Source of the DNA: Prostheceraeus crozeri
Taxonomy: Eukaryota; Platyhelminthes; Polycladida; Euryleptidae
DNA length: 64,000 bases
Assembly (NCBI GenBank): GCA_907163375.1
Contig: CAJQUW010002215.1
Coordinates: 1,755,730 to 1,819,729, forward strand
Direction: 5' to 3'
Part shown: positions 1 to 10,111 of the stretch, piece after piece
How the letters are laid out: the number at the start of each line of letters is the position of its first letter
Position numbering within the stretch: the first letter of the stretch is position 1
Position numbers and translations under genes: made by a program
Notes under the pieces: generated by a model
Database searches by the model: none
The model's input: the letters and a program-made list of their open reading frames with translations, nothing else
Told to the model about the DNA's origin: nothing

Positions 1-1194
1 TAGTATAGGTCAGACACGTCAATGAGAATAAACCTCGAATCAGCTTGGAGCAGAGTCAATAGTCAGCACTGATATGAAATTTGTGAAACTGCAGCTTATT
101 AATAAGTATTTCCACAATTTATGAAGAGGACACACATCCAACGGCTGCAGCACCTGGTTTTAAGGCAGGTGTCGGCGATGCAGCTCCTGCAACACTCTTG
201 CCGGCGTCCCTGCCAATTTGTCAAACCGTTTTCGTAAAGCTGCAGCCAAGTTATTGATATGTTCCGAGACTCATCAGTTCCATCCCTTGCATCATTTGGT
301 TCCTAAACGACTACCTCACACATAAAAGTTGTCTGTTCCCTTCTCTCGAACCCAAATACGTAAAAATCATTTCTCACTTGGGTTGCGATCTTATGTAATT
401 TATAATGTCTTCCTCCTTTATATTCGTATGTTTTTTCACTTGATTGTCTGACTTGGTTAATTTTGTATGTGACAGTTTTGCCGCTCATGTTCTCTGATTT
501 TTCAACTTATCAAAAGTCAGAAATAGGACTTCACAATTAGTGAAAAATGTCATTGTTAAGGACGTTTTCTGTGCGAAAGGAATCGGTAAGGTCCTTTTAC
601 TGAAGTGAGATTAGAATGTTTTAATTAATAAAATTCATTTATCTTTCGACCCAAGAAATTAATTTTATTTCCTCTAATTAAAATGTTATCTAAGTCTTCT
701 TTACAAGTTCCGTTAATATTGCTAGAAATTGAGATTATGAGCTTCCAGGAAATGAGGTTTCGCTATGCCTACAAACATGCTTTTTAGAAATATTCAAAAA
801 ATGACCTTCTTACGCAAGTTAATAAATATTGGTTTTACTGACATATTCCTGGCATTCATAATTGTTTTTTTGTGTTTAGATGGGTTTGAAAGTAACTAAA
901 TGTACATTTATGAAGTGTTGAATTAATGCAACCCAGAAGCTAGTGTGCACATTGCCGCAAGTCATGATCGCAGGATGGCATTTTACTTAATAAGATCAGA
1001 TTTCTAATGTCAATTGAATAGCTGTATTTAAATTGTTCTGAAAAATGACAGTTTTGACGCAGCGTATTGTTTTAAAACAGCGTTAAAACCGTGCTTTCTT
1101 CATTGTTTTCAAAGTAGGCTTTAAGACCACACTTTTGAATTCGAGTTTTATGCTGTTATATGTATGTTTTAGCAAAACATTTTGGACATGTTCT
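1..1194. other. no recognised gene; upstream flank or intron
   Basis: A/T-rich DNA with no exon I can assign. On the minus strand a short open stretch reads from about 260 down to a stop at 160-162 and contains the peptide ALRKRFDKLAGTPARVLQEL. Its amphipathic look suggests a piece of a repeat-encoded protein, but I cannot place it in a family. If the PFKFB gene extends leftwards, this would be part of one of its introns. Confidence 0.4.
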
Positions 1195-1440
1195 TGACAC
1201 CCTTGATTTCAGAACATGCTTTGATAATGCGGTATGATGAATGGTTTAACATCACTACTCCTCCATCCATGGGTGCTCGGACGGTGCTGACATAGTCAGG
1301 CTTCAATTTGGAGCGTTGTGATCTTTTAGTCGTGATGCCCTTCCTGGCGACTTCCAATGACACTTTCCGGGCTCGACCTCTTGACCAGAAGATTGTTAGG
1401 CAAAGCACTTAACCACTGTGCCACGGAAACCACAACGCTA
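1195..1440 (-). repeat. tRNA-derived SINE, copy 1
   Basis: Read on the minus strand, the right end starts with an RNA polymerase III A-box-like stretch (TGGCACAGTGGTTAAGTGC) followed about 40 bases later by a B-box-like GGTCGAGCCC. The body then contains GTCGCCAGGAAGGGCATCA and GACTAAAAGATCACA. A second, shorter copy with the same body motif lies near 42345-42445. This fits a tRNA-derived SINE with a LINE-like tail. The 3' boundary near 1195 is approximate, and no target duplication was found. Confidence 0.55.
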
Positions 1441-2301
1441 TGCTTTCAATAAACTATAATTGACATCCCAGTAATTTATGTGTATGATATAAACTAGTTG
1501 ATATATATAAACTAGCACCTTGATGTTTTATTCATACCGAGAGAAGATTAATGCAAGTGACCCAGTAATCCTATTGTACATCCATGACTTACTCAAGAGG
1601 TGAGTACGAAGAATTAGAAGATTGAGAGATTGAATTTGAGATTGTCAGCAGATATGTAAGTAAGTAGTATGTCACAAAAATGCAGCAACCGGCAAATAAC
1701 ATGTTATCGACATAGCACTTTCTTTATTTGATACATCAAAACAGCGTCTAAGGCTGCCGGCGCATATAATTCAAAAGAAGCGTTGCAAAATGATGGAATA
1801 AAACAAATAAAGCATTTCAGAACATGTTTTTCAACCCTAGCCTAACATGCGATATTGCACAGTAACTTCCAGTGCAATCGAAGATAGGCAATAGCGACTC
1901 TGTTGCAATAATGGCTCACTGGATGGAAATTGATGTAGACAACACGGGGCTTTTGCAAATTTAACAAAATGTCGAAAAGCATCATTTGATTTTCAAAAAT
2001 TACTGTCGATCGTCCATTGGAAGTCTTCCACCGTTGAGCTTATATGTCACCTTCCTTGATTTAAAATATGAATGATGCTCAAAACTCAGAAATGTTTATT
2101 GGAAGCAGGCTACATAAACAAATAAGACAATCAATTACGTGTATGCTCACCCAGCATCAATTGATAGTTGATGACCAAAGAATATAAGAACGTCTTATCA
2201 GTTTAAATTAAGATGCGACTATATATTACAATCAAACGTTTTCTAATCCAGTTATTGTCAAAGTTAAGCAAACCGTTAGTCCATAGTGTTTTACCTTCCA
2301 G
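1441..2301. other. no recognised feature; probable PFKFB intron
   Basis: Nothing beyond A/T-rich DNA is visible. The stretch ends in a pyrimidine-rich acceptor (TTTTACCTTCCAG) in front of the first PFKFB exon of the window, so it is most likely the 3' part of an intron whose start lies upstream. Confidence 0.4.
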
Positions 2302-2497
2302 ACAAGCAGCTGAAGATGCTCTTAATGATCTGACAAGCTGGTTGCAAACTGATGGAGAAATAGCTGTATTTGATGCTACAAATTCAACTCGAGAAAGAAG
2401 AGAGTGGGTTCTCCAACACTGCAGACAGAAAATGCTTCAAGTTATCTTTGTTGAATCCTTGTGTTATGATGAGGAAATTGTTGAAGAAAGTATAAGG
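2302..2497 (+). CDS. PFKFB exon: end of kinase domain
   Basis: The exon enters with one base completing a codon and leaves in phase 0 before GTAAGA. Key motifs are ALNDLTSWL, the 2-kinase signature AVFDATNSTRERR and VIFVESLCYDEEIV, all aligning with the conserved nucleotide/fructose-6-phosphate-binding end of the PFKFB kinase domain. An ATG at 2213 is open into this exon, but the acceptor at 2300-2301 and the family alignment show that the sequence before 2302 is intronic. Confidence 0.95.
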
Positions 2498-3365
2498 GTA
2501 AGAATCAGTGTGATGTGATGAAAAGTCGATTGAATATAGGCTGTGCATGTAGAGGCTCGTGCTATAAGATGGTAAGGATTCCGCACTTCATAATAAATGA
2601 ATAAAATCCACTTGAAAAGTGTAATCATTCATGTGCCTTTCATGTGATCGTTCATGCGTCACTATTTAAATCTATTTGCTGAAACTATTAATATGCTTTA
2701 TAAAATAATCCAGTGTGTGTTCAAGTATGATGCATTATGCGGAGGGGAGCAGCTACTTATGATGATGTAATGTTTTGAATACTGAAAATTGATAAATACA
2801 GTTAATATTATTAAATAATAATAATCAATTAGAGGAGAATGCCAACTACTTCGAAGTCACAGCATTTAGTATTAACTTCATTATGATCATACTAAGTATG
2901 ACATTTCAGACTTCATCACGGATCTTCCGAAGATCACGATGCTAATTATGAGTGACAGCTAAGTGAAATAGGCATGAATTTCGATCATGACTCAATCATG
3001 GATCCAAGTTTTCGAAGAAAACGGTTTCTTGCATTCCTTGCTCTGCATGTCTCGCTAAATGCATATGAGATTCAGTATATGTGTGTGAGAGAGAGAGGAT
3101 TATATCGGATACTCCATAAGGTTTTGCATTATTGGCCTTACAGGTATCAGCAAGCAGTTTCCGTACTATTTTGTAAGTTCTTTCAAGCCGCTTTGTTATC
3201 TGATCGACAATAATTGTTCAAGTAATCATTCACAGATTTTCATATCGACATGCATGCCTATCAGTTTTGCTACTGATATTACTACTTTATCATAATCAAT
3301 TTCAATAAATTCCGTCAGAAGGATGTATTTTGATTAGATCTTATCATTAAATCTCTTTCTTATAG

Positions 3366-3549
3366 GAGGTGAAAATCAACAGTCCAGATTACCAAGGTGT
3401 CGACAAAAATGAGGCTGTCAATGATTTCAGAGCCAGGATAAAACATTATGAAGAGTATTATGAGACGTTGGACGAAACTCTGGACAAAGACAAATCTTTT
3501 ATCAAGATATACAATCAGGGGGAGAAGTTCCTCGTTAATCGAATTCATG
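3366..3549 (+). CDS. PFKFB exon: kinase/bisphosphatase junction
   Basis: Starts in phase 0 after TCTTATAG and ends with one base of a Gly codon before GTAAGA. It reads EVKINSPDYQGV, then DFRARIKHYEEYYETLDE, then DKSFIKIYNQGEKFLVNRI. This is the family segment VKxxSPDY...DxSFIKxxNxGxxFLVNR that closes the kinase domain and leads into the phosphatase domain. The next exon is about 20.3 kb downstream. Confidence 0.95.
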
Positions 3550-4211
3550 GTAAGATAATTTTGATAATTCCGAATGAAAAATGAATTTAAAGCCTGCTTT
3601 GAATGCATACATCAAAATAGGTAGCTGAAACAGAAACTTTAAATAAAACACCTGAAACCTCAATACTGGATTTTGGATCCTCAGATAAAGAAGTAGCATC
3701 TTCCATACGTCCATGATTCCATAACATAAAAACGTTCTGGATATTTTCAGTGGTACAACGTTTGGATATTTTAAGCTAGACCTATTGCTAGTGCTGAAGG
3801 CGAAAGAAAACATGTGGTGCAAGAACTTCTAAAGGACTGCTATGCAAGAAAGTTGCGTGATTTTGTCGCAAAAGTTCGATGCATGATCTTAAGGTAAATA
3901 GCTCTCAGGAGTTATTTATTGCCATCTACAGTACTGCCTCAAAGTCTCCCCATCTGATTCACTAGGCCTGTGAGCGAAGTACAGTATCATGTCTATGTGG
4001 CAACCGTAAAATGCTATTGGATAGCTTAAATTCAATCTTTTAATTTTCAGGATTCCTCTAAATGACGAATTTTGATTTGATATATATATGCCATACTAAA
4101 TAATCTTAAGCGGAAACACTTTTTCATAATCCCATTCTCGAGTAACCACTACAATGAAACCCTGATCATAAAAGTGGAAAACACAGTATTTGTCAATTAG
4201 CTGCTCTAATA
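3550..4211. other. intron sequence, nothing recognised
   Basis: Start of the 20.3-kb PFKFB intron. It opens with a consensus donor. I see no coding similarity or repeat structure here. Confidence 0.5.
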
Positions 4212-4478
4212 TAGAATGATTTTATCAACGAAACACATGTTGATCATATGAAGTCAATTGAACCAGTAATTTAGTCTATTGAATAAATGGTGTCCGTTGT
4301 AAGTAGGTTTGATGCACGGTTAATCGCTGATGATAGTATCTGAACATAGAGTCATTCTATCAACGAAACACATGTTGATCATATGAACTCAATCGAACCA
4401 GTAATTTAGTCTATTGAATAAATGGTGTTCGCTGTAAGTAGGTTTGATGCACGGTTGCTGATGACAGTATCTGAACAT
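4212..4478. repeat. tandem duplication, period about 135 bp
   Basis: Two adjacent copies of about 135 bp and 132 bp. Shared landmarks are CACATGTTGATCATATGAA, CCAGTAATTTAGTCTATTGA and GTAAGTAGGTTTGATGCACG, with a handful of substitutions and a small deletion near the end of the second copy. The low divergence suggests a fairly recent local duplication within the intron. No coding content. Confidence 0.85.
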
Positions 4479-4935
4479 AATAGAAACGCCGGTGTGCCTG
4501 GATCGACAGTACTTTTGTTTTATATTGGCGTCGAACTTAACAGGGGTTGCTTTGTTTCAGTTACACAGTATTAACGTTCATCCATACCTCAATCTATTTA
4601 AAAAAATTGATTTCAAATTTCTAAACATTACAAGAGGTTGTGATGATCACTTACTTTACTTGGAAAAAAGGTTTTCCGCTTCTTGGTTAATCCAAAGCTT
4701 ATATTTGAAATGAAGTTGCTCCAAAATAAAACAATAGCGACGAATAAGTGCACATGATTTTGACCATCTCATTGTCTTGATTTAGACTGCCTTAGACCTC
4801 TATGACATTGATTTCACATGACTATGAGTTATAACGAATGCTCGTTTTTCTGTACTGCGATATACGTGTGTTTGTTGTCATCCAGTCATGTGAGATTATA
4901 AGGTTGTTTGATCACGAATATTTTAAATAGCGGAT

Positions 4936-5425
4936 CTTTTCCAGATAAACCCGCCACTAATGCAAAAAATGCACGCGCAGAAAGTTAAGCCCCGCCACTT
5001 TTTGCCAGCTCCAATTTAACGCACGCACACGACCTTGACCTATTTCTGATGTCTAGACACATGAATATTTAAACGCACGCATGTCGGATGTCTAGACATT
5101 AGAATATTTATTCATCCGCCTCTACGTTGATTTTGCGCAAAAATTTTCTGCGTTCCGGCGTAAAACTGAACTTTCTGACGCGTAAAATGAACTTTCTGAC
5201 GCTTTCGAATCGCGTACATGACACAAATCATTAGTGGACCTACTTGAATGAGGTCTTTTGGAGGCAAAAGTACCGAAATACGTACCTTTTCATGCAAATT
5301 ATTGATGACATGACCCAATTTCATCCTCATCAATAAAAACCAAAAGCACAAGTTTCATATCCTCTTTTTTATAATCGTATTTGTGTGGCGGGGGGTTAGC
5401 TTTTGGCGAGGCTTATCTGGAAAAG
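4936..5425. mobile_element. non-autonomous DNA transposon (MITE), about 490 bp
   Basis: The two ends are inverted copies of CTTTTCCAGATAA followed by a CGCCA-containing stretch. The left copy starts at 4936 and the right copy ends at 5425. Inside are two near-direct copies of GATGTCTAGACA followed by GAATATTTA (about 5048-5110). No transposase reading frame is present. No clear target duplication was found, so superfamily is open. Confidence 0.6.
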
Positions 5426-5430
5426 TTCCC

Positions 5431-5491
5431 CAATTGCCACTGGCTTTCTCATGATCATCCTGAGTGATTCCTGAGAAAGCCAGTTGCAATT
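5431..5491. repeat. small palindrome made of Penelope-type terminal sequence
   Basis: CAATTGCCACTGGCTTTCTCA at 5431-5451 is mirrored by TGAGAAAGCCAGTTGCAATT at 5472-5491. The same sequence forms the outer end of both arms of the Penelope-like element at 55732-57890, and the right half here continues into the same GGAATCA. It looks like two element termini joined head to head with everything between them lost. It sits 5 bp from the MITE at 4936-5425. Confidence 0.6.
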
Positions 5492-5869
5492 AGAAACATT
5501 ATGAATTACATCAGGAATGACTTCACTGCAACCTATGTATTGTTTGATCAAAATCTCATTTTTATTTTTTTACTGTACATGTCCAATAATTATGCTGTTG
5601 AATAAAGGCAGTTGCATCTAAATTTAGTATATTACGCCAGATGGTGATGGCACTTTTCAGTATATCGACTAACATTCGTTGCCAAGTATTTAATAGTGTG
5701 GGCGTGTAACTGCCAACTACATGATCAAATCCCAAATGGCTCAATTTGTCATCATTACTGGTCGAAAACTGGACGATATTTGGATGAGCTCTCACTTTCC
5801 TCTGAAAAAACTAGGGCGACCTTAGTAATTGCACAAGTTTCAACACTTCAAAGTTAGTTATTCAGTCAG

Positions 5870-7130
5870 TTATAATCCGGTGATTTCCCCGTGTCCGAGG
5901 GTGGCCGGATGTACGAGCTTATCGTGCCGCAATCGCCTTCACACCTCGTCTCCATTTCCATCTTTCCGATGTCTCTTTTTCGTCACGCCTATCCTACGGC
6001 ATCCCTCCTCCACTTGCGTCTTCCACATTTTCTTAAGTCATCCTCGCTTCCTTTTATCTCGAACTTCAAAATTCAAAGCACTACCTTTATCCCTCCTCAA
6101 AACATGGCCATGGTATGTCACTCCATTTGCCCTTACTAGACTATCAACACCCTCATTCAACCCAAGCAAGCCCATCAGATCTTCACTGTTCCTCTTATCC
6201 ATAATCTTGACACCACACATAGTCCTCACCATCGCTCGCTCCGTTCGTCTCAGAATAGCCAGCTCATCTTCTCTCAAATTCTATGTTTCGCTTCCATACA
6301 ACATGTAAGGTCTTGCATAGCTACGATAGATTTTACCTTTTATCAGATCTTTTGTTGTCTTATACGGGAGGTTCATTATTCAATTTTCCACGATGTAAGC
6401 AAAAATATAGCTCTCCCTCAATTTATACGATTTTTTTTTGTTTTTAAAAAATAAATAAAGTTCCCCATAAAAAATAACAAAATTGTATAAATTGAGGGAG
6501 AGTTGTATTTTTGCTTACATCGTGGAAAATTGAATTTACCTTTTATCTTCAACGTGAATTTTCCTCCTGTCTACAGCTCTCCACACGCCATAAATTTCAA
6601 CCACCCAAGGCTTGTACGGAATGCTGCTGCAGCTTCACATCCACCAGAAGCATTTATAATGTCACCCAGGTGACTGAACGCATTCACCGTTTCCACTTCA
6701 TCATTCAATCTCTCAATCGTCTCTTCAGTTCCGTCATCACCTCCTTTGCATTTCTGCATTCAAAACTTTCCGCCAGACTCCTCGTCACCCTCTTCATCTT
6801 GGCACATCTTCCATGAATCCATTTCTCACGTTTTGTACTTCAAACTGAATTCTTCATCACCCTTCGTCCGCACATGCAACACGGATCAACTCTGCTGGTA
6901 AAAATCTCTCCTTTCGATCCGCTTTCCGTCATCTTTGTCTTTCCGATGTTAATTCTCATCTCTTTTCGTTCGGACGACTCTTTCCATCTCTGAAATTTGC
7001 ATCTCAAGCCTTCCATGCTATCACTCATCAGGAACAGATCATCTGCATACAAAAACTCCATCAATAGCCCCTCTTCAAAATTTGATGAAATGCGTATAGG
7101 CCTATGCCATGTCATTCAGGAAATGCCATC
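5870..7130 (-). pseudogene. degraded RTE-like LINE (RT and C-terminal part)
   Basis: On the minus strand, several frames together give a non-LTR retrotransposon reverse transcriptase end. Near 7050 lies FLYADDLFLMSDSMEGL with the YADD catalytic box, then MRINIGKTKMTESGSKGEI, then VDPCCMCGRRVMKNSV. Towards 6600 is NAFSHLGDIINASGG, then LKIKGKIYRSYARPYMLYGS across 6560-6300, and near 6130 TYHGHVLRRDKGSA. Stops and frame changes break it, so it is dead. Upstream domains (endonuclease, N-terminal RT) are missing, as expected for a 5'-truncated copy. It carries a foldback insertion at 6345-6534. Confidence 0.85.
6345..6534. mobile_element. foldback insertion inside the LINE, 13-bp target duplication
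   Basis: TTTACCTTTTATC occurs at 6332-6344 and again at 6535-6547. Removing one copy plus the 190 bp between restores a continuous LINE reading frame across the site, which supports this being the insertion. Most of the insert is a hairpin: ATTCAATTTTCCACGATGTA at 6378 is the inverted partner of the sequence ending at 6535, with arms of about 52 bp around an A/T-rich loop. About 33 bp at the left lie outside the hairpin. There is no coding capacity. Confidence 0.8.
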
Positions 7131-9027
7131 AAGTTGAAGATTAAATTTACTAAGTCAAATGTTTTTAATGCGTCTCTTCTACATCTTGAATCATTAAGGC
7201 CTTAACAAGACTGCAGCGGCGAAAGACATTGAAATTACGACCAAAAAAGGAAATACCAAATAAGGTACGTAATGCAAAGGAATTAAATTGTGACGCGGTA
7301 GAAAATGTGCATACTTGTTGTGACTACATGTAAAGTGCGATTGGGCATGTTCATATGTAGCCACTAGCTAGGACTGGATTGACAGCTGTTAATATTATCA
7401 ATAGTTTCAATGTTATCAATGGACTTCGACGAATACAATGTTTATGACTGCCGGCGTAATTTCCGTTGTTTTGGCGCGGAAGCATATGGCAGATTAGTGG
7501 CTGTTAATATGCGCGTAATTACCGGCCGTGATTTTAGAGTGTTTTTTATTTTATCTTCCAATTTTTTATATCGCAAGTAGGCCTACTTTTATCAATGACA
7601 ATCTAACCATTCTTGCTTGAATAAAGTTTTTGCGTGTATCTGGCTGTTACATATCAAAAGTTATGTGAAAATAATGGATGCTGTAGAAACCATGCGTGAA
7701 TTTGATCTGCGTGGCGTAATTACCCGATTTGACTATACTACACATGCGTTTACACGTAGCATTTCAAAATTGAAAAAGTTATGTTTTTCAAATAAACCAT
7801 GATTTATTTAAATACAAATATATAGAAAAACATATTTATTCCTGATTTTGATCAACCATGTGTGAGTATTGTCCAGATATTTCACATTATAGTTTGTTCA
7901 TATTTCTGGTCTTCCGTAGTAGCCACTAGATAGCGTATCTGTGAGTTGTGAGAATCGAATATACAAGCATGCGTTCGATGTACATTTTCCCAAGACCGTT
8001 TTGTCAACACACAAAATGTACTATATCTGAAATTTACTTTAACAAACGTATCGACTCAAAACTTCTTATAAATGTAATCAAATATAGAGTTTTGACTGAT
8101 CAAATCATGCTTTGAAAAATCCATTGGTTTCCAAAATCAAACTTCTCATCTTCTTAGACAAAATCTCTCACGTACAGTGTGTCTCATCAAAAGAAGGTAA
8201 TCATGCTTTTGTTTAGACAAAACGAATTGACTTTTCTGCTTTGATACAATTATTGGTCTCACACCTGGAGCAGTTATATGATACTTGTAGTAGATACCTC
8301 TCACGTAATGAAGAAATGGCAGGTTCTTTGACAATGAATCAGTGTTGAGGGATGGAGCAAATTTGTAATTGTTAAGTGTTTGTTTTCGATTAAAATTGAG
8401 GTCAGTCAAAGTGAACAACATAGCTTGGTTCAATGATCATTGCTTTTATGACGTGCTACTTGGAGTTATTTATCATGGTCTCGCATATGAAGCAGATGAG
8501 CAAATACGCTCCTTGAAATTCTTCAAATCATCAACTCACGTAAGAACGGTATAATAAAATTTGACAATAGATTACTTGTGCTTTGATCAGTTGACCTTGG
8601 TACAAGAACATGTAGTTAGTACCTTGGATGCACCCTTGTTCAATCATTGGCTGCATGAGGTCACAGACTGCAAATATGTTAGTGATTGCACAGTTTAGGA
8701 TGTATAAATCCACAGTCCGCTTACGAATGGCTACAAATTACTGCTCCTGCAATCATCAAAACATATTGACAAGCATTTTTTCACTTTTACCAGCTGATGT
8801 ATGTGATGAATGTAATTTACATGTACTTGTATTGAGATCTATTTGAAGTATTATTGTTGATGTATTACTATATATCACTATGTTGTTTGATATCAACGGG
8901 AATTCCAGTATTTCTGCAGTGGATTTGGAATTAGCTACGAGCGTCCTCTAAGTTTGCTTCCCACTGTTTGCAACTTATAATAACCTAGTTGAACAAAATT
9001 CGAGTAGTCACTGATTTTACCAATTGA
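7131..9027. other. intron sequence, no recognised feature
   Basis: A/T-rich DNA with short open stretches on both strands, none with family resemblance or splice-consistent conservation. One exact TAGGCCTA and two TACATGTA palindromes fall here. Confidence 0.4.
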
Positions 9028-9612
9028 CAAGGAGCGGAGGCAGCTGTGACTGCGCGCATTCAATCGGGCTGGAAGAAATTCCGAGAACTATCGCCTATCC
9101 TGACCAGCCGTGCTACTCCATATTGTATGAAAGGGAAGATCTTGGACTCATGCGTCAGAGCCTGCATGACTTATGGCAGTGAGACATGGGCAGTGACAGC
9201 AGTGGAGAAGAGGAGAATGGAAGTAGCGGACAGACGGATGATCAGGTGGATGTGTGGAGTATCTCTTGAAGATAGAGTGGCCAGCGAAGACCTTCTGGCG
9301 CGCCTGAACCTGCAGTCGATTGATGAAGCCTTGCGTGTGTGCAGATTACGATGGTACGGCCATGTGGTAAGGAAAGATGAAAGTGATTGGGTGAAGAGAA
9401 TATGGAAGATGAAGATCAACGGACCAACACCAAGAGGCCGCCCGAAGAAGACCTGGGAGGAAACTGTGTCCGCAGACTGTCGGCAATTGGGCCTCAAAGA
9501 AGCCGACGCCCTCGAACGAAACACCCGGAGGCATTCCATGAGGATCAATCGTCCAACCCAACGGAGATGGAGAAGAGGACGTTAAACGGATAAAGTAAAA
9601 GTAAGTAAGTAC
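9028..9612 (+). pseudogene. 5'-truncated RTE-like LINE, C-terminal end and tail
   Basis: An open frame from about 9031 gives GAEAAVTARIQSGWKKFREL, then YGSETWAVTAVEKRR, RRMIRWMCGVSLEDRV, LRWYGHVVRKDESDWVKRIW and GRPKKTWEETVSADC, stopping near 9583. This is the region after the RT domain in RTE-type LINEs with GRLRWxGHVxRKDxxDWV signatures. It begins abruptly near 9028 with no RT, which is the usual 5' truncation. The end carries a short AAGTAAGTAAGT tail, typical of this group. The reading frame is intact, so the copy may be young. It is a different subfamily from the LINE at 5870-7130. Confidence 0.88.
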
Positions 9613-9875
9613 AAAATGATACGGAAGGCGATTGGTTCATAAACCGAATGTTTCAGCAGATCAACGATCATCAACAGAATCACATCAGATAAGATAAGTT
9701 CGAGTTTTTAAGCTTACTTGAAATTTCTTTTCTCTCGTGCAGCAAAATGTGAAGCGGATTGTAGAAACGAATACCGGAAAATACTACTTTTTGATTGAAC
9801 AATGACAATTCGCTGAATCAGTTGCAAATATGATACCGCTAGTGACTGTTCAGCGATCAGAAGTTTAATTATTCT

Positions 9876-10111
9876 TGTGGAAAGTTAGCCCACTCTAAGA
9901 GGAGAGAGAGAAAAACAACCTCTCTATATCAGATCAAACTTTGTTGTGAAAGAAACATTAACATTGGAGATGAACGAGACAGTCTGACCTTTGACATAAG
10001 TCATTTCCGCATGTCACGAGGCAAGGAAATGGACGAGTCAACAGCAGAGAAAGTTATTTATCTTCTCTAGGATTACACTGACAAGCGAGCAAGCACATGT
10101 AATTGTTCACA
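9876..10111 (-). repeat. 3' LTR of the BEL/Pao element
   Basis: A 236-bp repeat with TGTG...CACA type ends, matching the other LTR except for one extra 4-bp GAGA step in a short GA run. It is flanked on its outer side by target-site copy ATTCT. Confidence 0.93.

Noticed and set aside
150-262. Minus-strand peptide with ALRKRF, possibly gag-like
   Set aside because: Too short to assign, with no neighbouring domain or terminal repeat to support an element.
2213-2301. ATG-initiated extension in front of the first PFKFB exon
   Set aside because: It is open in frame but unlike the family, and a good acceptor at 2300-2301 explains the exon start.
2974-3213. 79-codon open stretch on the + strand
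   Set aside because: No domain or homology recognised, it lies in a short intron, and its length is expected by chance.
9171-9593. Open frames on both strands over the LINE at 9028-9612
   Set aside because: They are shadows of the true LINE frame in the same DNA.
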